64,000 nt of DNA, taken from Prostheceraeus crozeri (taxonomy: Eukaryota > Platyhelminthes > Polycladida > Euryleptidae). Made by a program: the position numbers and the translations under genes. The notes under the pieces were generated by a model that ran no database searches, was not told where the DNA came from, and saw only the letters and a list, made by a program, of their open reading frames with translations. This document shows, piece by piece, positions 32,199 through 44,100 of this stretch. Where the stretch lies: positions 43,624-107,623 of the forward strand of contig CAJQUW010012947.1 of NCBI GenBank assembly GCA_907163375.1, read 5' to 3'. How positions within the stretch are numbered: position 1 is the first letter of the stretch; every line of letters begins with the position of its first letter.

Positions 32199-32682
32199 TT
32201 GTTGACGTCACTACTCCCCCATGTTCACATTGCACATGGCTGACAGTCCGCTGACAGTGACCTTCGCTAAGTCATGAATCATGCCATCCCTTCGCCTCAT
32301 CTGATGCTTTCACATCATGACGTGTATTGGAGCTGATTGCTGCCTTGGCTCTCTCCCACTGCGATACTCGCGTGAAGAACTCCTTCGCCTCCGCTCGCCC
32401 TCTCTTCCCTTGGGAAGGAAAGTGCGCCGGCGATTATTCTTTCACCGCCTACTATCTAAGCCTGGGCGAGAGCGAACTCCCTAACTCCCCTTTCTCCGAA
32501 AAGACCACCTCACTGGCAATGATCCTGACGATTCTCCCTCTGTTTCGACGGATCAACTACGTCACTCATTAACTTCCCATTCACGGCCTCTGACTGCTAA
32601 TGTTCCTCTCTCACTGACTAACAATGATGCTAATTACAGCTGCGGAATTCCAGTCAGGATTTCCCGACGCTCAACTCTAATT

Positions 32683-33522
32683 GTGAAGCGTGGCCATGAC
32701 CGTAACCATCGTCAACGACATCTCCGTACTCTACCTCGTCTGGACCGTCACCATCTTCACATCGGCTCTTCCGAGAATGTTAACCCACTCAACTTCGGCT
32801 CCTTAAATGTTAGATCTCTCCTCCACAAACATGATGACATTGTGGAAATCTTACGTGATCGAACTTTCATTTCCATGTTCCTTGTGGAGACGTGGCATGA
32901 CGGAGACTCCGTTTGCATCAGGAGACTCCGTCAACTTGGTTACAATGTTGCCGATCGACCTCGTCATCGTGGATCGACGAATGCCATGTCTACCAATCAC
33001 GGTGGAGTAGCTGTCGTCTCTGTGCCCTTTGTCCATCATAAGATCATCCAAATTGATTTGGAAATAAAAACGTTGGAGTTTATCTGTGTTCGGCTGTCAT
33101 GCGGCGGCTTCAGCGCTGTTGTTTTGCTGATTTATCGTACAGGTCCGATTTCGTCGTCTTTCTTCAACGAGTTATCACGCATCATCTGTTCCCTAGCAAC
33201 CTTCTCCGATCCATTTATTGTCGTGGGAGACTTAAACATTCACTTGGAACGACATGATAATCCTCATACTCGTGAATTTTTTGACCTCATGTCTTCTCAT
33301 GGATTATTTTCGCGAATCAATTGTCCTACTCATAACTTGGGTGGATCCTTGGACATTCTCTTCACTCAAAACGACTGCTTGCCACTTAAAGTTGAAGTCA
33401 CAGAAGTCGGCCTCTCCGACCATTCCCTCATTTCCTGGTCATATCCCGTCTGTCGTCCTCCACCGCGTTATACGAGCATTACCTATCGACCTTGGTGCCG
33501 TCTCAACAAAGAATTACTCTGA
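32683..33522 (+). CDS. LINE AP-type endonuclease domain
   Basis: The frame contains all signature boxes of the exonuclease-endonuclease-phosphatase fold used by LINEs to nick target DNA: NFGSLNVRSL (Asn), FLVETWH (Glu), IVVGDLNIHLE (Asp and Asn), GGSLDILF (Asp) and VGLSDHSLISW (Asp-His). The catalytic residues I can identify are kept. The open frame can be followed upstream to about 32480 with a Ser/Arg-rich leader. The listed start is a GTG, not a proven start. It ends in a shifted frame near 33512, after SITYRPWCRLNKE. Confidence 0.85.
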   Translation: MKRGHDRNHRQRHLRTLPRLDRHHLHIGSSENVNPLNFGSLNVRSLLHKHDDIVEILRDRTFISMFLVETWHDGDSVCIRRLRQLGYNVADRPRHRGSTNAMSTNHGGVAVVSVPFVHHKIIQIDLEIKTLEFICVRLSCGGFSAVVLLIYRTGPISSSFFNELSRIICSLATFSDPFIVVGDLNIHLERHDNPHTREFFDLMSSHGLFSRINCPTHNLGGSLDILFTQNDCLPLKVEVTEVGLSDHSLISWSYPVCRPPPRYTSITYRPWCRLNKELL

Positions 33523-34069
33523 GACCCTAGCTACCTCGTCCTTGTCTGATCAATCCCAATGGCAGGGCCTTGATGTGAACGAACTGGCTTCTCTATATGA
33601 CTACACTCTGACTGCAGCAATTGAACAACAAATACCCTTACGCACTGCAAGAATTCGGCAACGTCCATCTGATCCATGGTACGATACTGAGTGTCGAGAC
33701 GCCAAACGCCAGGTTCGTCAACTTGAACGCTCCCTACGAAGACCTCACAGTACTGACTCCTCATCCGATCCTCAACATTATTCTAATCTTGATGCTTTTA
33801 AAGCTGCTGTGAGGTATTATCGCTCCTTGTTGAAAGAAAAACGTGAATCCTTCTGGTACTCAAAAGTTACATCTGAAGTCGGCAACCCTCAGGGTTTATG
33901 GCGTTCTTTCAAGTCCTTAATGGGTCGAAGTCGCCTACCTCATCCATTTTTCCTCAGTGCTAAAGATATTCATGAGACATTCACTCAGAAGATACAAAGG
34001 ATCCAAGATGCTACGACTGATTTCTCTCCTCCGCACTTCTCTCACAGTGTATACGATTCAAGTTTTTAG
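33500..34069 (+). CDS. LINE connector between endonuclease and reverse transcriptase
   Basis: This frame, one base off the endonuclease frame, gives LASLYDYTLTAAIEQQIPLR, RQRPSDPWYDTECRDAKRQV and RSLLKEKRESFWYSKV. These match the LINE connector pattern (PL...... R...PWY......AKR..R.LER......Y....L..KR..Y.S..). It ends in a TAG at 34067-34069, in the same frame as the RT that follows, so a single stop separates them. Confidence 0.75.
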   Translation, partial: VSTKNYSETLATSSLSDQSQWQGLDVNELASLYDYTLTAAIEQQIPLRTARIRQRPSDPWYDTECRDAKRQVRQLERSLRRPHSTDSSSDPQHYSNLDAFKAAVRYYRSLLKEKRESFWYSKVTSEVGNPQGLWRSFKSLMGRSRLPHPFFLSAKDIHETFTQKIQRIQDATTDFSPPHFSHSVYDSSF

Positions 34070-34162
34070 TGTTTCCAAACAATTACAGATGAAGACATCC
34101 TAAATGCTGTACATAACTTACCCAACAAATCATCAGCTAGTGATGTAATTCCTACGACTCTT

Positions 34163-35587
34163 TTGAAAGAACTCATTCCATCTCTGCTGCCTTTTCTGAG
34201 TCATCTGTTCAATACGTCGTTGTCTTCAGGTATTTTCCCGTCCCGTTGGAAGCGAATTATGATTACCCCTGTGGTTAAGAAGGGCTGCAGTGATCCGAAT
34301 GCCGCGACATCTTACCGTCCTATCTCTAACCTTACTGTCGTCTCCAAACTTTTTGAGCGCCTGGTATCCGCGCAACTTCGTTCATACCTGTATGCAAACA
34401 ACTTAATTCCTGCGACTCAGTCTGCATATCGACCGCATCACTCGTGTGAGACTGCCATTCTTCGTATAACCTCCAACGTTCTTCTTGCTGCAGACAACGG
34501 TAGCTTAAGTCTCCTTACCTTCCTTGATCTGTCAGCCGCATTTGACACAATCGATCATCACATCCTTCTGGCCCGTTTACAATCAAATTTTGGCTTTACT
34601 GGTATTGCCTTGCTGTGGATTGAATCATTCATACGTGGACGATCAAGTCGTGTAGCTTTTAATTTTACATTATCTGATTTCAGTCCTGTGATAGCTGGTG
34701 TTCCACAGGGCTCCGTGATTGGACCGCTACTGTTTGTTCTCTATACATCCGAACTCTCCAGAATCATACCACAGTTTGACCTGTCTCTACAAATGTATGC
34801 CGACGATGTACAGGTGTATGGTCACTGTCATCCTGACGACTCAAGTGACTTGGTCTCTCGCATGGTTAAGTGTGTAGATCAGGTTATTGCGTGGTGCTCA
34901 TCGAATCGTCTACTATTAAATGCAAGCAAATGCGAGATAATGTGGTGTTCATCTTCCCGTCGTGCTTCATCCCTTCCTAATGACTCCATTCGTGTTGGAA
35001 ATCATATGGTGAAACCATCTTCGTCTGTTCGCTGTCTTGGTGTTATCATAGACTCGGAGGTCTCTTTTCGTGCTCATGTGACTCATGTTGAATCCTTGTG
35101 TTTTGGTGTCTTGCGACAGATACGTTCCATCGGCCGCTCTCTGTCTCGTCCTCTCCTTATCAAACTAATAGAATCACCGGTCTTGCCTCTCCTCGACTTT
35201 TGTAATTCTATCCTGGCCGGTATTCCACGTAAACTCTCTAATAAGTTTCAATCCGTGTTACATGCTAGTGCACGTTTGATTTTTGGAACTTCACGCTTTT
35301 CATCTGTAAGTCCTCTACTTCGAGATCTGGGTTGGCTTCCTGCGGACATCCGTCCGCTTTATAGGCTGGCTGCGTTGACACATGCATGTTTTCATAGAAA
35401 AGCTCCTTCTTACCTGGCCCACGACTTCAAATACACTTCTTCAAGACCTTCAAGGTCTTCGATCCTCAACAACACAATCACTAATTGTTCCTCGGGTAAA
35501 GTGCCGAACTATCGGGGGACGTTCATTTTGTGTGCAAGCCTCTCGTCCATGGAACTCATTACCACCGCATATAACGAACATTTCTGA
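34163..35587 (+). CDS. LINE reverse transcriptase domain
   Basis: The RT boxes are present in order: SDVIPTTLLKEL (just upstream), ATSYRPISNLTVVSKLFERL, TFLDLSAAFDTIDHHILL (motif A Asp), GVPQGSVIGPLLFVLYTSEL (motif B), LQMYADDVQVYG (motif C with intact YADD), SNRLLLNASKCEIMW and VRCLGVIID. The C-terminus has LLDFCNSILAGIPRKLSNKF, then LHASARLIF and LRDLGWLPADIRPLYRLAAL. The last 40 codons are out of frame. The correct tail (ASRPWNSLPPHI) is in another frame ending at 35645. The active-site residues I can see are all kept, so this copy is young. Confidence 0.9.
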   Translation: MKELIPSLLPFLSHLFNTSLSSGIFPSRWKRIMITPVVKKGCSDPNAATSYRPISNLTVVSKLFERLVSAQLRSYLYANNLIPATQSAYRPHHSCETAILRITSNVLLAADNGSLSLLTFLDLSAAFDTIDHHILLARLQSNFGFTGIALLWIESFIRGRSSRVAFNFTLSDFSPVIAGVPQGSVIGPLLFVLYTSELSRIIPQFDLSLQMYADDVQVYGHCHPDDSSDLVSRMVKCVDQVIAWCSSNRLLLNASKCEIMWCSSSRRASSLPNDSIRVGNHMVKPSSSVRCLGVIIDSEVSFRAHVTHVESLCFGVLRQIRSIGRSLSRPLLIKLIESPVLPLLDFCNSILAGIPRKLSNKFQSVLHASARLIFGTSRFSSVSPLLRDLGWLPADIRPLYRLAALTHACFHRKAPSYLAHDFKYTSSRPSRSSILNNTITNCSSGKVPNYRGTFILCASLSSMELITTAYNEHF

Positions 35588-35778
35588 ACCGCATATTTTT
35601 AAGAAATCAATTAAGCAGCATTTCTTAAAATCCTGTTATACGTAATTTTTGTACTAAATGCTTTTTACTTACATACTTTTATTATTATAATTTTGATGAA
35701 ATTTTGTACAGTGGCCTTGAGACGTGTAAACATGTGAAATGTCACTCAAATATAATTCGTTCCTGACTGACTGACTGA

Positions 35779-38700
35779 ATCGACACATTTCACGCATTGC
35801 TACACTACCTAGAACATTGCCTAGTCTGTGATAAATATTTTAGTTTTGACATTGGATGACCTCACGCGAATGCGAAGAAGAGTACATGAAACAGCTTCCT
35901 CGTCTGTTTATCCTATATGAATGCATTCTTCAGATCAACACCGAAGTCTGGAAACAAGAATCACTGCAATCGACACATTTCACGCATTGCTACACTACCT
36001 AGAACATTGCCTAGTCAGTGATAAATATTTTCCTTTTGACATTGGATGACCTCACGCGAATGCGAAGAAAAGTACATGAAACAGCTTCCTCGTCTGTTTA
36101 TCCTATATGAATGCATTCTTCAGATCAACACCGAAGTCTGGAAACAAGAATCACTGCAATCGACACATTTCACGCATTGCTACACTACCTAGAACATTGC
36201 CTAGTCAGTGATAAATATTTTCCTTTTGACATTGGATGAGCTCACGCGAATGCGAAGAAAAGTACATGAAACAGCTTGCTCGTCTGTTTATCCTATATGA
36301 ATGCATTCTTCAGATCAACACCGAAGTCTGGAAACAAGAATCACTGCAATCGACACATTTCACGCATTGCTACACTACCTAGAACATTGCCTAGTCAGTG
36401 ATAAATATTTTAGTTTTGACATTGGATGACCTCACGCGAATGCGAAGAAAAGTACATGAAACAGCTTGCTCGTCTGTTTATCCTATATGAATGCATTCCG
36501 CAGATCAACACCGAAGTCTGGAAACAAGAATCAATGCAATCGACACATTTCACGCATTGCTACACTACCTAGAACATTGCCTAGTCAGTGATAAATATTT
36601 TAGTTTTGACATTGGATGACCTCACGCGAATGCGAAGAAAAGTACATGAAACAGCTTCCTCGTCTGTTTATCCTATATGAATGCATTCTTCAGATCAACA
36701 CCAAAGTCTGGAAACAAGAATCAATGCAATCGACACATTTCACGCATTGCTACACTACCTAGAACATTGCCTAGTCTGCGATAAATATTTTCCTTTTGAC
36801 ATTGGATGACCTCACGCGAATGCGAAGAAAAGTACATCAAACAGCTTGCTCGTCTGTTTATCCTATATGAATGCATTCTTCAGATCAACACCGAAGTCTG
36901 GAAACAAGAATCACTGCAATCGACACATTTCACGCATTGCTACACTACCTAGAACATTGCCTAGTCAGTGATAAATATTTTCCTTTTGACATTGGATGAG
37001 CTCACGCGAATGCGAAGAAAAGTACATGAAACAGCTTCCTCGTCTGTTTATCCTATATGAATGCATTCTTCAGATCAACACCGAAGTCTGGAAACAAGAA
37101 TCACTGCAATCGACACATTTCACGCATTGCTACACTACCTAGAACATTGCCTAGTCAGTGATAAATATTTTCCTTTTGACATTGGATGACCTCACGCGAA
37201 TGCGAAGAAGAGTACATGAAACAGCTTCCTCGTCTGTTTATCCTATATGAATGCATTCTTCAGATCAACACCGAAGTCTGGAAACAAGAATCACTGCAAT
37301 CGACACATTTCACGCATTGCTACACTACCTAGAACATTGCCTAGTCAGTGATAAATATTTTAATTTTGACATTGGATGAGCTCACGCGAATGCGAAGAAA
37401 AGTACATGAAACAGCTTCCTCGTCTGTTTATCCTATATGAATGCATTCTTCAGATCAACACCGAAGTCTGGAAACAAGAATCACTGCAATCGACACATTT
37501 CACGCATTGCTACACTACCTAGAACATTGCCTAGTCAGTGATAAATATTTTAGTTTTGACATTGGATGAGCTTGCGCGAATGCGAAGAAAAGTACATGAA
37601 ACAGCTTCCTCGTCTGTTTATCCTATATGAATGCATTCTTCAGATCAACACCGAAGTCTGGAAACAAGAATCACTGCAATCGACACATTTCACGCATTGC
37701 TACACTACCTAGAACATTGCCTAGTCAGTGATAAATATTTTAGTTTTGACATTGGATGACCTCACGCGAATGCGAAGAAAAGTACATGAAACAGCTTCCT
37801 CGTCTGTTTATCCTATATGAATGCATTCCGCAGATCAACACCGAAGTCTGGAAACAAGAATCAATGCAATCGACACATTTCACGCATTGCTACACTACCT
37901 AGAACATTGCCTAGTCAGTGATAAATATTTTAGTTTTGACATTGGATGACCTCACGCGAATGCGAAGAAAAGTACATGAAACAGCTTGCTCGTCTGTTTA
38001 TCCTATATGAATGCATTCTTCAGATCAACACCAAAGTCTGGAAACAAGAATCAATGCAATCGACACATTTCACGCATTGCTACACTACCTAGAACATTGC
38101 CTAGTCTGTGATAAATATTTTCCTTTTGACATTGGATGACCTCACGCGAATGCGAAGAAAAGTACATGAAACAGCTTCCTCGTCTGTTTATCCTATATGA
38201 ATGCATTCTTCAGATCAACACCGAAGTCTGGAAACAAGAATCACTGCAATCGACACATTTCACGCATTGCTACACTACCTAGAACATTGCCTAGTCAGTG
38301 ATAAATATTTTCCTTTTGACATTGGATGACCTCACGCGAATGCGAAGAAAAGTACATGAAACAGCTTGCTCGTCTGTTTATCCTATATGAATGCATTCTT
38401 CAGATCAACACCGAAGTCTGGAAACAAGAATCACTGCAATCGACACATTTCACGCATTGCTACACTACCTAGAACATTGCCTAGTCAGTGATAAATATTT
38501 TCCTTTTGACATTGGATGAGCTCACGCGAATGCGAAGAAAAGTACATGAAACAGCTTCCTCGTCTGTTTATCCTATATGAATGCATTCTTCAGATCAACA
38601 CCGAAGTCTGGAAACAAGAATCACTGCAATCGACACATTTCACGCATTGCTACACTACCTAGAACATTGCCTAGTCAGTGATAAATATTTTCCTTTTGAC

Positions 38701-41140
38701 ATTGGATGACCTCACGCGAATGCGAAGAAAAGTACATGAAACAGCTTCCTCGTCTGTTTATCCTATATGAATGCATTCTTCAGATCAACACCGAAGTCTG
38801 GAAACAAGAATCACTGCAATCGACACATTTCACGCATTGCTACACTACCTAGAACATTGCCTAGTCAGTGATAAATATTTTACTTTTGACATTGGATGAG
38901 CTCACGCGAATGCGAAGAAAAGTACATGAAACAGCTTCCTCGTCTGTTTATCCTATATGAATGCATTCTTCAGATCAACACCGAAGTCTGGAAACAAGAA
39001 TCACTGCAATCGACACATTTCACGCATTGCTACACTACCTAGAACATTGCCTAGTCAGTGATAAATATTTTAGTTTTGACATTGGATGAGCTCACGCGAA
39101 TGCGAAGAAAAGTACATGAAACAGCTTCCTCGTCTGTTTATCCTATATGAATGCATTCTTCAGATCAACACCGAAGTCTGGAAACAAGAATCACTGCAAT
39201 CGACACATTTCACGCATTGCTACACTACCTAGAACATTGCCTAGTCAGTGATAAATATTTTAGTTTTGACATTGGATGACCTCACGCGAATGCGAAGAAA
39301 AGTACATGAAACAGCTTCCTCGTCTGTTTATCCTATATGAATGCATTCTTCAGATCAACACCGAAGTCTGGAAACAAGAATCAATGCAATCGACACATTT
39401 CACGCATTGCTACACTACCTAGAACATTGCCTAGTCAGTGATAAATATTTTAGTTTTGACATTGGATGAGCTCACGCGAATGCGAAGAAAAGTACATGAA
39501 ACAGCTTGCTCGTCTGTTTATCCTATATGAATGCATTCTTCAGATCAACACCAAAGTCTGGAAACAAGAATCAATGCAATCGACACATTTCACGCATTGC
39601 TACACTACCTAGAACATTGCCTAGTCTGCGATAAATATTTTCCTTTTGACATTGGATGACCTCACGCGAATGCGAAGAAAAGTACATGAAACAGCTTCCT
39701 CGTCTGTTTATCCTATATGAATGCATTCTTCAGATCAACACCGAAGTCTGGAAACAAGAATCACTGCAATCGACACATTTCACGCATTGCTACACTACCT
39801 AGAACATTGCCTAGTCAGTGATAAATATTTTCCTTTTGACATTGGATGACCTCACGCGAATGCGAAGAAAAGTACATGAAACAGCTTCCTCGTCTGTTTA
39901 TCCTATATGAATGCATTCTTCAGATCAACACCGAAGTCTGGAAACAAGAATCACTGCAATCGACACATTTCACGCATTGCTACACTACCTAGAACATTGC
40001 CTAGTCAGTGATAAATATTTTAGTTTTGACATTGGATGACCTCACGCGAATGCGAAGAAAAGTACATGAAACAGCTTCCTCGTCTGTTTATCCTATATGA
40101 ATGCATTCCGCAGATCAACACCGAAGTCTGGAAACAAGAATCAATGCAATCGACACATTTCACGCATTGCTACACTACCTAGAACATTGCCTAGTCAGTG
40201 ATAAATATTTTAGTTTTGACATTGGATGACCTCACGCGAATGCGAAGAAAAGTACATGAAACAGCTTCCTCGTCTGTTTATCCTATATGAATGCATTCTT
40301 CAGATCAACACCAAAGTCTGGAAACAAGAATCAATGCAATCGACACATTTCACGCATTGCTACACTACCTAGAACATTGCCTAGTCAGTGATAAATATTT
40401 TAGTTTTGACATTGGATGAGCTCACGCGAATGCGAAGAAAAGTACATGAAACAGCTTCCTCGTCTGTTTATCCTATATGAATGCATTCTTCAGATCAACA
40501 CCGAAGTCTGGAAACAAGAATCACTGCAATCGACACATTTCACGCATTGCTACACTACCTAGAACATTGCCTAGTCAGTGATAAATATTTTCCTTTTGAC
40601 ATTGGATGAGCTCACGCGAATGCGAAGAAAAGTACATGAAACAGCTTGCTCGTCTGTTTATCCTATATGAATGCATTCTTCAGATCAACACCGAAGTCTG
40701 GAAACAAGAATCACTGCAATCGACACATTTCACGCATTGCTACACTACCTAGAACATTGCCTAGTCAGTGATAAATATTTTCCTTTTGACATTGGATGAG
40801 CTCGCGCGAATGCGAAGAAAAGTACATGAAACAGCTTCCTCGTCTGTTTATCCTATATGAATGCATTCTTCAGATCAACACCAAAGTCTGGAAACAAGAA
40901 TCAATGCAATCGACACATTTCACGCATTGCTACACTACCTAGAACATTGCCTAGTCAGTGATAAATATTTTCCTTTTGACATTGGATGAGCTCACGCGAA
41001 TGCGAAGAAAAGTACATGAAACAGCTTGCTCGTCTGTTTATCCTATATGAATGCATTCTTCAGATCAACACCGAAGTCTGGAAACAAGAATCACTGCAAT
41101 CGACACATTTCACGCATTGCTACACTACCTAGAACATTGC
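35779..41140. repeat. 190-bp satellite array, homogeneous part (28 monomers)
   Basis: The monomer landmark CGACACATTTCACGCATTGC recurs every 190 bp from 35781 to 41101 without a single net indel. Monomers differ at a few recurring sites: GACCTC/GAGCTC, CTTCCT/CTTGCT, ATTCTT/ATTCCG, ACCGAAG/ACCAAAG, TCACTGC/TCAATGC, GTCAGTG/GTCTGYG and TTTTAG/TTTTCC. Combinations of these variants repeat, for example the ATTCCG monomer at 36498, 37828 and 40108, spaced by 7 and 12 monomers. This implies spread of multi-monomer units. 190 is not a multiple of 3, so the array is not one long coding repeat. Confidence 0.95.
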
Positions 41141-44100
41141 CTAGTCTATCACAAAACTCTCCTTTTGAGCATTGGATGACCTCACGCGAATGCGAAGAAA
41201 AGTACATGAAACAGCTTCCTCGTCTGTTTATCCTATATGAATGCATTCTTCAGATCAACACCAAAGTCTGGAAACAAGAATCAATGCAATCGACACATTT
41301 CACGCATTGCTACACTACCTAGAACATTGCCTAGTCAGTGATAAATATTTTCCTTTTGACATTGGATGAGCTCACGCGAATGCGAAGAAAAGTACATGAA
41401 ACAGCTTGCTCGTCTGTTTATCCTATATGAATGCATTCTTCAGATCAACACCGAAGTCTGGAAACAAGAATCACTGCAATCGACACATTTCACGCATTGC
41501 TACACTACCTAGAACATTGCCTAGTCAGTGATAAATATTTTCCTTTTGACATTGGATGAGCTCACGCGAATGCGAAGAAAAGTACATGAAACAGCTTGCT
41601 CGTCTGTTTATCCTATATGAATGCATTCTTCAGATCAACACCAATCTGGAAACAAGAATCAATGCAATCGACACATTTCACGCATTGCTACACTACCTAG
41701 AACATTGCCTAGTCAGTGATAAATATTTTCCTTTTGACATTGGATGACCTCACGCGAATGCGAAGAAGAGTACATGAAACAGCTTGCTCGTCTGTTTATC
41801 CTATATGAATGCATTCCGCAGATCAACACCGAAGTCTGGAAACAAGAATCACTGCAATCGACACATTTCACGCATTGCTACACTACCTAGAGCATTGCCT
41901 AGTCTGTCACAAATACTCTCCATTTTGAGCGACATGATGAGCTCGCGCGAATGCGAAGAAAAGTACATGAAACAGCTTCCTCGTCTGTTTATCCTATATG
42001 AATGCATTCTTCAGATCAACACCAAAGTCTGGAAACAAGAATCAATGCAATCGACACATTTCACGCATTGCTACACTACCTAGAACATTGCCTAGTCTGC
42101 GATAAATATTTTCCTTTTGACATTGGATGAGCTCACGCGAATGCGAAGAAAAGTACATGAAACAGCTTGCTCGTCTGTTTATCCTATATGAATGCATTCT
42201 TCAGATCAACACCGAAGTCTGGAAACAAGAATCACTGCAATCGACACATTTCACGCATTGCTACACTACCTAGAACATTGCCTAGTCAGTCACAAGTACT
42301 ATCCATTTTGAGCGAGATGACCTCTCGCGAATGCGAAGAAAAGTACATGAAACAGCTTCCTCGTCCGTTTATCCTATATGAATGCATTCTTCAGTCTGGA
42401 ACACCAAAGTCTGGAAACAAGAATCAATGCAATCGACACATTTCACGCATTGCTACACTACCTAGAACATTGCCTAGTCAGTGATAAATATTTTCCTTTT
42501 GACATTGGATGAGCTCACGCGAATGCGAAGAAAAGTACATGAAACAGCTTGCTCGTCTGTTTATCCTATATGAATGCATTCTTCAGATCAACACCGAAGT
42601 CTGGAAACAAGAATCACTGCAATCGACACATTTCACGCATTGCTACACTACCTAGAACATTGCCTAGTCAGTGATAAATATTTTAGTTTTGACATTGGAT
42701 GACCTCACGCGAATGCGAAGAAAAAGTACATGAAACAGCTTGCTCGTCTGTTTATCCTATATGAATGCATTCCGCAGATCAACACCGAAGTCTGGAAACA
42801 AGAATCAATGCAATCGACACATTTCACGCATTGCTACACTACCTAGAACATTGCCTAGTCAGTGATAAATATTTTAGTTTTGACATTGGATGACCTCACG
42901 CGAATGCGAAGAAAAGTACATGAAACAGCTTCCTCGTCTGTTTATCCTATATGAATGCATTCTTCAGATCAACACCAAAGTCTGGAAACAAGAATCAATG
43001 CAATCGACACATTTCACGCATTGCTACACTACCTAGAACATTGCCTAGTCAGTGATAAATATTTTAGTTTTGACATTGGATGACCTCACGCGAATGCGAA
43101 GAAAAGTACATGAAACAGCTTGCTCGTCTGTTTATCCTATATGAATGCATTCTTCAGATCAACACCGAAGTCTGGAAACAAGAATCACTGCAATCGACAC
43201 ATTTCACGCATTGCTACACTACCTAGAACATTGCCTAGTCAGTGATAAATATTTTCCTTTTGACATTGGATGAGCTCACGCGAATGCGAAGAAAAGTACA
43301 TGAAACAGCTTGCTCGTCTGTTTATCCTATATGAATGCATTCTTCAGATCAACACCGAAGTCTGGAAACAAGAATCACTGCAATCGACACATTTCACGCA
43401 TTGCTACACTACCTAGAACATTGCCTAGTCAGTGATAAATATTTTAGTTTTGACATTGGATGACCTCACGCGAATGCGAAGAAAAGTACATGAAACAGCT
43501 TCCTCGTCTGTTTATCCTATATGAATGCATTCTTCAGATCAACACCAAAGTCTGGAAACAAGAATCAATGCAATCGACACATTTCACGCATTGCTACACT
43601 ACCTAGAACATTGCCTAGTCTGCGATAAATATTTTCCTTTTGACATTGGATGAGCTCACGCGAATGCGAAGAAAAGTACATGAAACAGCTTGCTCGTCTG
43701 TTTATCCTATATGAATGCATTCTTCAGATCAACACCGAAGTCTGGAAACAAGAATCACTGCAATCGACACATTTCACGCATTGCTACACTACCTAGAACA
43801 TTGCCTAGTCTGTCACAAGAACTCTCCATTTTGAGCGACATGACCTCGCGCGAATGCGAAGAAAAGTACATGAAACAGCTTCCTCGTCCGTTTATCCTAT
43901 ATGAATGCATTCTTCAGTCTGGAACACCAAAGTCTGGAAACAAGAATCAATGCAATCGACACATTTCACGCATTGCTACACTACCTAGAACATTGCCTAG
44001 TCAGTGATAAATATTTTCCTTTTGACATTGGATGAGCTCACGCGAATGCGAAGAAAAGTACATGAAACAGCTTGCTCGTCTGTTTATCCTATATGAATGC

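Larger units (their letters stand above)
32300..35779 (+). mobile_element. Near-full-length L2/Crack-like LINE (about 3.5 kb)
   Basis: The order is an open leader, an AP-type endonuclease (32683-33522), a connector (33500-34069), reverse transcriptase (34163-35587) and a 3' UTR ending in CCTGACTGACTGACTG. This layout and the short-repeat tail fit the CR1 superfamily, L2/Crack side. Only three lesions are evident: a frame change near 33512, one TAG at 34067-34069, and a frame change near 35450-35480. The 5' boundary is uncertain (32230-32480) because I see no target duplication. The 3' tail abuts the 190-bp satellite with no intervening base. The RT relates to, but differs from, the 17.6-kb copy. 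Confidence 0.85.
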
